From NCBI RefSeq assembly GCF_025149945.1, contig NZ_JALXVH010000059.1, positions 1-14,461 of the forward strand: a stretch of DNA of 14,461 nt, read 5' to 3'. The translations under genes were made by a program, and so were the position numbers. Source of the DNA: Kocuria sp. p3-SID1428 (GTDB lineage: Bacteria; Actinomycetota; Actinomycetes; Actinomycetales; Micrococcaceae). The notes beneath the pieces are model-generated. The model was not told the DNA's origin. It made no database searches and worked only from the letters and a program-made list of their open reading frames with translations. Position 1 is the first letter of the stretch; every line of letters starts with the position of its first letter. Shown piece after piece: positions 1 to 8,451 of this stretch.

Positions 1-243
1 GCAGGCGCGTTTCGCCGCCGCCGACGGGCGCCTCTGCGGCGCTGCCCACAGGAACCCCCGACCCGTGACACGACCCCTTACACTGAGTCCCATGCCTTCA
101 GACACCATCTGGGGCGCCCCCGATACCCGCCGGGCCAAGAGCTCGGATGATGCGGAGTATCGAAGTAGCGGTTCCACCGCCGGGCGCCCGACCCGCTCCC
201 TGTCCTGTCCTGAATCAGCCGTGAACGGCATGCAGGCGGTGAG
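1..243. other. Leader region without a convincing gene
   Basis: No gene is supported here. A TACACT hexamer at 79-84 fits the actinobacterial -10 form TANNNT and could start the transcript of the following membrane protein operon, giving a leader of about 150 nt; no good -35 lies at the right distance. A small inverted repeat (GCGCC at 28-32 with GGCGC at 38-42) may be the end of a terminator of a gene outside the window. A 53-codon frame from ATG 92 to TGA 253 exists 7 nt after the TACACT box, but its third-position composition is mixed, unlike the neighbouring genes. Confidence 0.35.
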
Positions 244-1727
<1,484 letters not shown>

Positions 1728-1728
<1 letters not shown>

Positions 1729-2789
1729 TGGAGGGCTTCGGTGCGATTCTCATCCTGATCCTTCTGCTGCTCGGCAACGCCTACTTCGTGGGCGCCGAGT
1801 TCGCCATGGTCTCGGCCCGCCGCGACCAGCTCGAGCCCCGTGCTGCGGACGGCTCCCGCGGTGCCCGCATGGCCCTCAAGGGCATCGAGGACGTCTCCAC
1901 GTCCCTGGCCGCGACCCAGCTGGGCATCACGGCCTGCTCGCTGCTCATCGGCTCGGTGGGAGAGCCGGCCATCGCGGCCATGATCGAGCCCGTCTTCGAG
2001 GCTGTCGGCATCCCCGAGTTCATGATCCATCCGATCGCCCTGGTGATCGCGCTGATCATCGTCACCTTCCTGCACATGGTGGTCGGCGAGATGGTGCCCA
2101 AGAACATCGCGATCGCGCAGCCCGCGGCCTCGGCGCTGCTGCTGGGACCCGTGCTGCGGGTCTTCGTGATCGTGCTGCGCCCGTTCATCTGGCTGATGAA
2201 CACGACCGCCAACCTGGTGGTGCGCCACGTGCTGCGCGCCGTGCCCAAGGATGAGGTGGCCTCCACCTTCACCTCGGTCGAAGTCGCCGGCTTCGTGGAG
2301 GAGTCGGGTCGCGAGGGCCTGCTCGATGCCGATGAGATCGGCCTGCTGACCGGAGCGCTCGAGTTCGAGCGGCTGACCGCCTCGGACGTGGCGATCCCGT
2401 TCGAGCAGATCCGGACCGTGTCCGTGGACGCCACCCCGGCGCAGATCGAGCAGCTGTGCGTGGAGACGGGCTTCTCCCGCTTCCCCGTGGTCGGCGGCGA
2501 CGGCAGCCTGGAGGGCTACATCCACACCAAGGACATCCTGGCGGTGCCGGCTCAGGCGCGCGACGAGGTCTTCCCGGCCTCGATCGTGCACTCTCTGGGA
2601 CGGGTCCCCGAGGATGCCAAGCTGCAGGCCGTCATGCGCCGCATGCAGGCCACGCAGGCGCACCTGGCGCTCGTGGAGTCCAGCGGGGACGGCGCTGCGG
2701 GGGGCCAGCGCGCGATCGTGGCGCTGGAGGACGTCCTGGAGGAGCTCGTGGGCGAGGTCCGCGATGCCACCTCGCCGGAGGGCGTCTGA
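1728..2789 (+). CDS. CNNM/HlyC-family membrane protein, short form (DUF21, CBS pair)
   Basis: A 353-residue paralogue of the gene just upstream, starting at an ATG that overlaps the preceding TGA (TGATG) and preceded by GGAGG at 1714-1718, 9 nt before the start. The DUF21 membrane region spans about 1-175, with a hydrophobic first segment at 5-22 and GEMVPKN at 120-126. A CBS pair spans about 215-345. The protein ends right after the second CBS unit (VALEDVLEELVGEV, 331-344), so the CorC_HlyC domain of its partner is missing. The MTPR motif that opens the first CBS domain of the partner reads AIPF here (222-225), suggesting the ligand pocket has drifted. Such long/short tandem pairs suggest hetero-oligomers; that is inference. 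Role: probably divalent-cation transport or its regulation at the cytoplasmic membrane. Confidence 0.88.
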
Positions 2790-2824
2790 GCGATCGCGCC
2801 ACCCGAGCGGGACTCGGGCTGGAG

Positions 2825-2857
2825 GCACGGCCGGGAGCTGTCAGCTCCCGGCCGTGC
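2825..2857. terminator. Bidirectional hairpin terminator between convergent genes
   Basis: A perfect 16-bp inverted repeat, GCACGGCCGGGAGCTG at 2825-2840 and its exact complement at 2842-2857, with a single base in the centre (folding would open a few base pairs as the loop). It lies 35 bp after the membrane protein operon. Its right arm is made of the last codons and stop of the lipoprotein gene on the other strand. No clear T tract follows on either side, which is common for actinobacterial terminators. Confidence 0.75.
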
Positions 2858-3839
2858 GCATGCCCACGTGGGTCATGGCGTCCAGGGCGCTGAAGCCGCA
2901 CTCGGCGCTGGGGGCGCCGTCGAGCAGGACCACCAGCTCCAGGTCGGTGTCCTCCACCGTGGCGTAGCCCACCGTGCCCGCGCTCCAGAGGCCGGACTCA
3001 TCGGCGATCCAGCCGTTCTTCACATGCACGTCGGACGCGGCCGGATCCTCCAGGGGCAGGGCCAGCGAGCCGACGCCGAAGGCCTGGGAAGCATCCGGGG
3101 ACTGCTGCCCGGGCGCGGGCACGGCCATGTACTCGGTGACTGTGCTGACATCGTCGGGATCCAGCTCCTCGGGCGGATCCTGAAGGGCCGCGAGCAGCCG
3201 GAGCTGGTCATCGACCGACGTGGGGTTCAGCCCCGGGAACTCGGTCTCGGCCCCGTTGTCCGCGCCGAGGATCTCGTACATCTCCTGCAGGGCTGACTGC
3301 CGCTCGTCCGGGGTCGCACCGAGGCCTGCGTAGAGCAGGGAGGCCGCGTCGTTGTCGCTGGAGACCAGGGCGGTCTGGATCAGGGCGAGATCCTGGTCGG
3401 TGGGCTCCTGGCCGGCTTCGCGCAGCGTGGTGAGGTAGGTCAGGGAGACCGGGACCTTCGACAGGCTCGCAGAAGGGTGGGCAGGGACCTCTCCCACGAT
3501 CGTGGACTCGCCGCCGTCTGCCCGGAGCCCCACACCGACCGTCAGGCCCAGATCGGTCTCGGCGCCGTCCACGGCACCCTGGAGGCTGTCGCTGACCGAG
3601 GCCTCGGGGGAGGGGTCGAGCCATGCGAGCTCGGGGGCCTGCTGGCCGTCCGCGGCCTCGCCGGCCAGGCAGGTGCCGGTCAGATCGGTGCGCAGCTGCT
3701 CCGAGCGCTCGGTCGGCTCCCCGGCCTGGGCGGGATCCTCGGTCGTCTCGCGGTCGGACTTGTCATCGGCGCCGCATCCGGCCAGGAGCCCCGCGAGCAG
3801 CGGGGCGGCGAGTGCGAGGGTCAGGTGCCGATGGGCCAT
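2841..3839 (-). CDS. Lipoprotein with class A beta-lactamase-like serine hydrolase domain
   Basis: A 332-residue exported lipoprotein. The signal peptide ends in the lipobox LLAGC (18-22), so Cys22 should be lipidated and the protein anchored outside the membrane. An acidic, low-complexity linker (about 24-65) precedes a domain of the class A beta-lactamase/transpeptidase fold: SxxK as Ser125-Leu-Ser-Lys128, SDN at 161-163, and KNG at 274-276 in the place of KTG. The omega-loop position reads Phe201-Pro-Gly-Leu-Asn205, where true class A enzymes have Glu166-x-x-Leu-Asn, so the deacylating glutamate seems absent. It may bind peptidoglycan stem peptides or beta-lactams, or act on other esters or amides, rather than being an efficient beta-lactamase. 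ATG 3839 is chosen because it gives the signal peptide and has AAAGG at 3847-3851 upstream; a longer frame to 3953 would bury the signal peptide. Confidence 0.82.
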   Translation of the reverse strand: MAHRHLTLALAAPLLAGLLAGCGADDKSDRETTEDPAQAGEPTERSEQLRTDLTGTCLAGEAADGQQAPELAWLDPSPEASVSDSLQGAVDGAETDLGLTVGVGLRADGGESTIVGEVPAHPSASLSKVPVSLTYLTTLREAGQEPTDQDLALIQTALVSSDNDAASLLYAGLGATPDERQSALQEMYEILGADNGAETEFPGLNPTSVDDQLRLLAALQDPPEELDPDDVSTVTEYMAVPAPGQQSPDASQAFGVGSLALPLEDPAASDVHVKNGWIADESGLWSAGTVGYATVEDTDLELVVLLDGAPSAECGFSALDAMTHVGMRTAGS

Positions 3840-4009
3840 GCGGGGGCCTTTCGTGGAGTCGCGTCGTACGCGTGCGGGAGGCGTCTGTGGTCGAGGGCGG
3901 TGCACATGCAGTCTGTCAGCAAGTCCTCGGCAGCTGGGTCGATTGCATCGCATCCGGGCCGGAGGTTACGCCACCCGCTCCGGTGGGGCGCGGTCCATAG
4001 GATGGCCGG
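3840..4009. promoter_or_regulatory. Divergent promoter region, lipoprotein / membrane hydrolase
   Basis: This 170-bp gap separates two divergent genes and must hold both promoters. For the rightward gene, TAGGAT at 3998-4003 fits the actinobacterial -10 form TANNNT and ends 6 nt before the GTG at 4010, the arrangement expected for a leaderless mRNA. The same bases also contain AGGA (3999-4002), usable as a weak ribosome-binding site, so the two readings compete. No convincing -35 was seen. For the leftward gene only the ribosome-binding site is clear. Confidence 0.4.
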
Positions 4010-5776
4010 GTGAGCTACTCGTTCCGCCCTCCGATCCACCGCCCGGGAGACATCCGACAGCCATGGTTCAATCGCGCCGGGCTGGTGCTGGGCCTGGGGG
4101 CCTCCTGGGTGTCACTGTCGCCGTCGCTCGTGCCCCGGACCTGGTGGATGACCGCGGCCTCGGTGGCCACGAACCAGCTGGGCGGCTACGCCCTGGGCGT
4201 GGGCCTGCACAACCTCGGTCTGCGGCTGGGCGAGCGCCCCACCCCGGGCATCCGGCGTGCGGCCGCAGACTTCCGCAGCCGCACGGATCCCGCCCGGCGC
4301 CGAGGGCGGCTGCACCCCCTGACGGCGGCGATGATCGGCGGGGCGTCGGCGGTCACCGCGGCGGCTCTGGCTCGCTCGGCGGGGGCGCAGCGGCGGACCT
4401 CCGAGCTCGTCGAGACCAGCGACAGCGGCCCGCGAGCCCACGTCATCGGCTACGCCGTGGGCACATCGTGGTGGCTCGGAGGCGTGGCCTTCGGCTGGGT
4501 CATGCACTGGATCCGCTCCACGGTGGCCGGCGGGGTGCGCTTCCTCTCGCACGATCTCGTGGGCCCGGGTGCGGCCTCGGTCGCCGGTCTCGGCGCGGTG
4601 GCGCTGACCAACCGGCTGCTGATCGCGCAGATCGCCCGGCGGATGCTCCGACGCGCCACGATCGCCAATCGTCGCTGGGCCGACGGCCGCCGTCGTCCCT
4701 CGGAGCCCGAGCGCTCGGGCGGGCCGGGCTCGAGCGAGTCCTATGACGTCCTGGGAACCCACGGGCAGGCCTTCGTGGCCGACGGGCCGCGGGCGGCGGA
4801 TCTCGAGCGCCTGCGGCTCAGCCCGCAGACCGCTTCCGGGCAGCACCGTGAGCCGATCCGGGTCTTCGCCGGCAAGATCGCCCACGACAGCCTCGAGGAC
4901 GCCGCCGAGGCCGTGGTGGCCGAGCTGCACCGCACCGGCGGGTTCGAGCGCAGCGTGCTCCTGCTGCTCACCGGGACGGGGACGGGGTGGATCCAGGACT
5001 GGACTCCGGCGACCGTCGAGTACCTCACCGGCGGCGACTGTGCGAGCGCCACCCTGCAGTACTCGTTCGCTCCATCGGGGCTCGCCTTCGTCGTGGATCG
5101 GCAGGGGGCCCGACGCGCCGGCCGTGTCCTGTTCGAGCGCGTGCGCCGGGAGCTCGAGCGCCTGCCCGCTGAACGGAGGCCCCGGCTGTTCGCGGCGGGG
5201 GAGTCGCTCGGGGCCTACGGCGGGCACGGTGCCTTCGCCAGCGTCCACGAGATGCTCTCCTCGCTCGACGGCGCCGTCTGGTCCGGCACGCCGCGGGCCA
5301 CTCGGCTGTGGTCGCGGATCGTGGCGGATCGCGACGAGGGCAGCACTGAGATCCTGCCGGTGTACCGCGGCGGGGTGCACGTGCGCTTCGCGAATCGGCC
5401 GCAGGACCTGGACCTGGATCCCTCCGGGGCTCCGCACGGGCCGTGGCGGCACCCGCGGATCGCGTACCTGCAGCACGCCTCGGATCCCGTGGTGTGGTGG
5501 TCTCCCGCGCTGATCTGGCGTCGCTTCGACTGGCTCGACGAGCTGCGCCGCCATCCCGCCCCGGACGTCATCGCCACCCTGCGCTGGCTGCCCTGGGTCA
5601 CGTTCTGGCAGATCACCACCGATATGCCGCGCTCGATCGAGATCCCCGGAGGCCACGGGCACAGCTACCACGGCGAGCAGGTCCGGGCGTGGGCCCGGGT
5701 GCTGGGCGTGGAGCTCAGCGCCGATCAGGAGCAGACCCTCATCGCCCGGATCTCCTCGCGCGTGCGGCCCCACTGA
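4010..5776 (+). CDS. Membrane-anchored alpha/beta-hydrolase (Abhydrolase_9 family)
   Basis: A 588-residue protein of the actinobacterial/proteobacterial 'alpha/beta-hydrolase family protein' group (an N-terminal membrane domain followed by the hydrolase domain). The N-terminal half has the family hallmark SPSLVPRTWW at 37-46 and several hydrophobic segments (about 22-36, 48-70, 104-122, 143-166, 184-205). The catalytic half begins near 245. The nucleophile elbow is Gly397-Glu-Ser399-Leu-Gly401. A TGTGTGW stretch upstream probably lines the active site, and histidines at 549-554 near the C-terminus include the likely catalytic base. The substrate is unknown; hydrolysis of a lipid or ester at the membrane is the safe guess. 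GTG 4010 is the start because it opens directly into the conserved N-terminus. It converges on sqdX with only 9 bp between the two stops. Confidence 0.85.
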   Translation: MSYSFRPPIHRPGDIRQPWFNRAGLVLGLGASWVSLSPSLVPRTWWMTAASVATNQLGGYALGVGLHNLGLRLGERPTPGIRRAAADFRSRTDPARRRGRLHPLTAAMIGGASAVTAAALARSAGAQRRTSELVETSDSGPRAHVIGYAVGTSWWLGGVAFGWVMHWIRSTVAGGVRFLSHDLVGPGAASVAGLGAVALTNRLLIAQIARRMLRRATIANRRWADGRRRPSEPERSGGPGSSESYDVLGTHGQAFVADGPRAADLERLRLSPQTASGQHREPIRVFAGKIAHDSLEDAAEAVVAELHRTGGFERSVLLLLTGTGTGWIQDWTPATVEYLTGGDCASATLQYSFAPSGLAFVVDRQGARRAGRVLFERVRRELERLPAERRPRLFAAGESLGAYGGHGAFASVHEMLSSLDGAVWSGTPRATRLWSRIVADRDEGSTEILPVYRGGVHVRFANRPQDLDLDPSGAPHGPWRHPRIAYLQHASDPVVWWSPALIWRRFDWLDELRRHPAPDVIATLRWLPWVTFWQITTDMPRSIEIPGGHGHSYHGEQVRAWARVLGVELSADQEQTLIARISSRVRPH

Positions 5777-5785
5777 GGCCCGGTC

Positions 5786-7012
5786 TCAGGGCAGCAGGTC
5801 GGTGTACTTCCGGATGGCCGGGGGCATGCGCAGAGCACGCTGATCGGCCGCGCCCACGATCTTGAGCATGGGCCCGGCCGGCACGTGATCGCGCCAGTGG
5901 CGCTCGATCGCCTCGGTGTAGAAGTCCACCAGGGCCTCGGTCGAGGCGCGCCAGGAGTGCTTGAGCGCCTCCTCGCGGGCGGCCTGTCCCATGCGGGCGC
6001 GGCGCTGCGGGTCCTCGATCAGGCCTCGCAGGGCCTCGGTGAGCTGGTCGGCCTCCCCGGGCTCCACGAGGTGCCCGGTCACGCCCTCGTCGATCACGAA
6101 GGGGATGCCGCCGGCGCGCGCACCGACCACGGGGACGCCGGAGGCGAAGGCCTCCAGGGCCACCAGCCCGAGGGTCTCGGAGCGCGACGGGAAGGCGAAG
6201 ACATCCGCGGAGGCGTAGGCCTGGGCGAGCTCGAGACCGGACATGTACCCGGTGAACACGGTGTTCGTCCCGGCGAACTGCTCCTGCAGCGCCTCCTTGT
6301 GCGGCCCTGAGCCCACGATCGCCAGTCGCGCCTGGGGCAGGCGGCGGATGGGCTCGAGCAGCTCGTCGAGGTTCTTCTCCTTGGACACGCGCCCCACGTA
6401 GACGATCAGCGGGGCCTCGGGGTGCCCGTCGCTGAGCCGTTCGCGCATGGCGCGGTCGGCGTTGTCGGGGGTGTAGGCGACGGTGTCGACGCCCTTGGGC
6501 CACAGGTCGACGTCCTGGATGCCGACCGTGCGGGCTCGGTCCACCATGGGCCCGGACGTGCACAGGTTCACCTCGGCCTGGTTGTGCAGCCACCGGATCC
6601 ACGATTCCGACGGGTGGCGCAGCAGGTTCAGGCCCAGGGCCTCCGTGTAGTGCGGGACGTCCGTGTGGAACGACGCCAGCAGCGGCAGGTTGCGCCGGCG
6701 CGCCGAGAGCACGCCGTAGGCCGACAGCCACACCGGGTTCACGGCGTGGACGATGTCCGGATCGAACTCGGCCATCCGACTCGCGATGCGCCCGGTGGGC
6801 AGCCCCACCCTGATCTCGGGGTACCAGGGCTTGAACGACAGCGAGCGGACGCTGTGCACCCGGTGCCCGGCGTACTGCGTGGGCGGGTGCCCCGGAGCGA
6901 AGACCTCGACCTGGTGGCCGAGCTGCTCCAGCTGCTCCATGGTCCGCATGATGCGGGTGACGACACCGTCGATCTTGGGCAGGAAGACCTCGGTGAACAG
7001 CGCGATGCGCAA
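5786..7012 (-). CDS. sqdX: SqdX-type sulfoquinovosyltransferase (GT4 glycosyltransferase)
   Basis: A 408-residue GT-B glycosyltransferase of family GT4 that closely follows the SqdX/SQD2 pattern. The N-terminus MRIALFTEVFLPKIDGVVTR (1-20), the HAVNP stretch (89-93), SFHTD (115-119), HNQAEVNLCTS (143-153), W171-x-KGVDT, GRVSKEK (207-213), and the retaining-GT motif E279-x7-E287 inside SRSETLGLVALEA are all visible. In the known pathway it transfers sulfoquinovose from UDP-sulfoquinovose to diacylglycerol at the inner face of the membrane, the last step of sulfolipid synthesis. A C-terminal extension (about 375-408) goes beyond the usual fold. The start is taken as TTG 7012, which places the conserved first residue correctly, 5 nt after the sqdB stop; a GTG at 7081 would add 23 residues and overlap sqdB. 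Related GT4 enzymes (mannosyl- or glucosyltransferases for glycolipids) are the alternative, but the sqdB neighbour argues for SqdX. Confidence 0.85.
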   Translation of the reverse strand: MRIALFTEVFLPKIDGVVTRIMRTMEQLEQLGHQVEVFAPGHPPTQYAGHRVHSVRSLSFKPWYPEIRVGLPTGRIASRMAEFDPDIVHAVNPVWLSAYGVLSARRRNLPLLASFHTDVPHYTEALGLNLLRHPSESWIRWLHNQAEVNLCTSGPMVDRARTVGIQDVDLWPKGVDTVAYTPDNADRAMRERLSDGHPEAPLIVYVGRVSKEKNLDELLEPIRRLPQARLAIVGSGPHKEALQEQFAGTNTVFTGYMSGLELAQAYASADVFAFPSRSETLGLVALEAFASGVPVVGARAGGIPFVIDEGVTGHLVEPGEADQLTEALRGLIEDPQRRARMGQAAREEALKHSWRASTEALVDFYTEAIERHWRDHVPAGPMLKIVGAADQRALRMPPAIRKYTDLLP

Positions 7013-7017
7013 GCCGC

Positions 7018-8232
7018 TCAGCTGCCCTGGGAGTCGTGGGCCACGGAGGCCGGGACGCCGGCCTGGGTGCGCCGGTTCCACAGCGAGCGAGCCGGGATCT
7101 TGGACAGGTCCGCGCGGTGGGCGTATCGCTTGGCGGTCTCCTCGACCTCGTGGAGCAGGCCCTCCGAGAGGGTGGTGGGCTGCAAGCCGAGCTCCAGGAA
7201 GGTGTCGTTGGTGACGTGCAGCTCGTTCTCGGCCGATTCCTGGCGCGGGTTGGGCACCATCTCCACGGCGGCCCCGGAGATCCGGGCGATCAGCTCGGCC
7301 AGGTCGCGGACGCGGTGCGTCTCGGTCATCTGGTTGAGGATCTTGACGCGCTCGCCGGCGGCCGGGGAGTTCTCGAGGGCCAGCTCGACGCAGCGGACCA
7401 TGTCCTGGACATGGATGAACGCGCGGGTCTGCCCGCCGGTGCCGTGAACCGTCAGCGGGTAGCCGACCGCCGCCTGCATGAGGAAGCGGTTGAGCACCGT
7501 GCCGTAGTCGCCGTCGTAGTCGAAGCGGTTGATCAGCCGCTCGTCGCGCTGGGTCTCGGCGGTCGTGGTGCCCCAGATGATGCCCTGGTGCAGGTCCGTG
7601 ATCCGCAGCTGGTCGTTCTTGGCGTAGAACGCGAAGAGCAGCTGATCCAGCGACTTGGTCATGTGGTAGATCGAGCCCGGGTTGGTCGGGTACAGGATCT
7701 GGTGCTGGATGGGTCCCTGCTCGTCGTGCGGGATCTCGACGTCGAGGTAGCCCTCGGGGATCTTCATGCCGGCGGTGCCGTAGCCGTAGACGCCCATGGT
7801 GCCCAGGTGGACCACGTGGACGTCGCGCCCGGATTCGACGATCGCCGCCAGCAGGTTGTGCGTGGCCGAGACGTTGTTGTCCACGGTGTAGCGCTTGGTG
7901 CGCGAGCTCTTCATGGAGTACGGCGCGGCCCGCTGCTCCGCGAAGTGCACGACGGCATCCGGCTGGTCCTCGCTGATCAGCCCCAGGAGGCCCTCGTAGT
8001 CCTCGGCGACATCCAGGTGGCGATGCTGGATGACCTTGCCGGAGACCTCGGTCCAGGCGCGCAGGCGCTCGACCAGCGGGCGGATCGGGGTCAGGGACTG
8101 CGCGCCGAGCTCGTCGTCGATCCGCCGCCGGGACATGTTGTCCACGATGATGACGTCGTGGCCGCGCTCCGAGAGGTGCAGGGCGGCAGGCCAGCCGCAG
8201 AATCCGTCGCCGCCGAGGATCGCAATCTTCAC
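7018..8232 (-). CDS. sqdB: UDP-sulfoquinovose synthase
   Basis: A 404-residue short-chain dehydrogenase/epimerase-fold enzyme of the SqdB/SQD1 family, which makes UDP-sulfoquinovose from UDP-glucose and sulfite in the cytoplasm with bound NAD+. The nucleotide-binding loop GGDGFCGW is at 7-14 and Asp31 in VDNMSRR should hold the NAD ribose. The catalytic set known from plant SQD1 is present: Thr145 in LGTMGVYG, and Tyr189-x3-Lys193 in SIYHMTK. Other SqdB-typical stretches are SLTPI (46-50), HFAEQRAAPYSM (96-107), DLHQGIIWG (213-221), RFDYDGDYGTVLNRF (236-250), and VHGTGGQTRAFI (262-273). Length matches the family. It starts at GTG 8232 with GGAGA at 8237-8241. It is the first gene of an operon with sqdX, 5 nt apart, and has a PHO-box-like element upstream. 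The sulfite donor and UDP-glucose supply are not encoded here. Confidence 0.93.
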   Translation of the reverse strand: MKIAILGGDGFCGWPAALHLSERGHDVIIVDNMSRRRIDDELGAQSLTPIRPLVERLRAWTEVSGKVIQHRHLDVAEDYEGLLGLISEDQPDAVVHFAEQRAAPYSMKSSRTKRYTVDNNVSATHNLLAAIVESGRDVHVVHLGTMGVYGYGTAGMKIPEGYLDVEIPHDEQGPIQHQILYPTNPGSIYHMTKSLDQLLFAFYAKNDQLRITDLHQGIIWGTTTAETQRDERLINRFDYDGDYGTVLNRFLMQAAVGYPLTVHGTGGQTRAFIHVQDMVRCVELALENSPAAGERVKILNQMTETHRVRDLAELIARISGAAVEMVPNPRQESAENELHVTNDTFLELGLQPTTLSEGLLHEVEETAKRYAHRADLSKIPARSLWNRRTQAGVPASVAHDSQGS

Positions 8233-8304
8233 GTCATCTCCGTTTCCGTGCGCCTGTCGGCGCGGGAGATCGGAGGATCACGATGCCGCGCCGCGAGGGC
8301 TGGT

Positions 8305-8333
8305 GCTGTAGAAGGTTGTCGTCCACCCTGCAA
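8305..8333 (-). promoter_or_regulatory. Possible sqdB promoter
   Basis: On the minus strand, TTGCAG (8333-8328) and TACAGC (8310-8305) are 17 nt apart. Both match consensus weakly (three of six each), as expected for a promoter that needs an activator. They would give a transcript start near 8298 and a leader of about 65 nt before the sqdB GTG. The main support is position: the PHO-box-like repeats end 7 nt upstream of the -35 element. Confidence 0.35.
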
Positions 8334-8335
8334 CC

Positions 8336-8357
8336 CCGGCGTGAACCGCCGGTGAAC
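8336..8357 (-). promoter_or_regulatory. PHO-box-like direct repeats upstream of sqdB
   Basis: Reading the minus strand, two 11-nt units stand head to tail: GTTCACCGGCG (8357-8347) and GTTCACGCCGG (8346-8336). The GTTCAC core repeats exactly at an 11-nt period, one helical turn. This is the form of the Streptomyces PhoP box and the mycobacterial RegX3 site (repeated GTTCAC-type units of 11 nt) that control phosphate-starvation genes. The core ends 108 nt before the sqdB start codon. A weaker third unit (GGTTGCA) may follow. Binding by a PhoP/RegX3 protein is inference. Confidence 0.6.
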
Positions 8358-8451
8358 GCGCGGCATCCGTGCGCTGGTGCGCCCGAGCCGCCCACAGGAA
8401 GGGACCTCCTGATTGTGTCATCTGGCCCGGACGTGTGCGGCGCGGGGCGGT

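Noticed and set aside
4112..5773. A 553-codon open frame on the minus strand across the alpha/beta-hydrolase
   Set aside because: Antisense shadow: the plus strand has the conserved hydrolase motifs and the minus frame has a biased composition with no domain.
5773..5789. CTGAG/CTCAG inverted repeat across the two convergent stop codons
   Set aside because: Only 5 bp, no T tract, and partly forced by the stop codons. Too weak to call a terminator.
7036..8355. A 439-codon open frame on the plus strand across sqdB
   Set aside because: It is antisense to sqdB, whose catalytic motifs are intact, and the translation is Val/Leu/Asp/Gly-rich without any family pattern.
8371..8383. GCGC-TGGT-GCGC hairpin between the CxxC protein gene and sqdB as terminator
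   Set aside because: A 4-bp stem in GC-rich DNA is expected by chance and no T tract follows.
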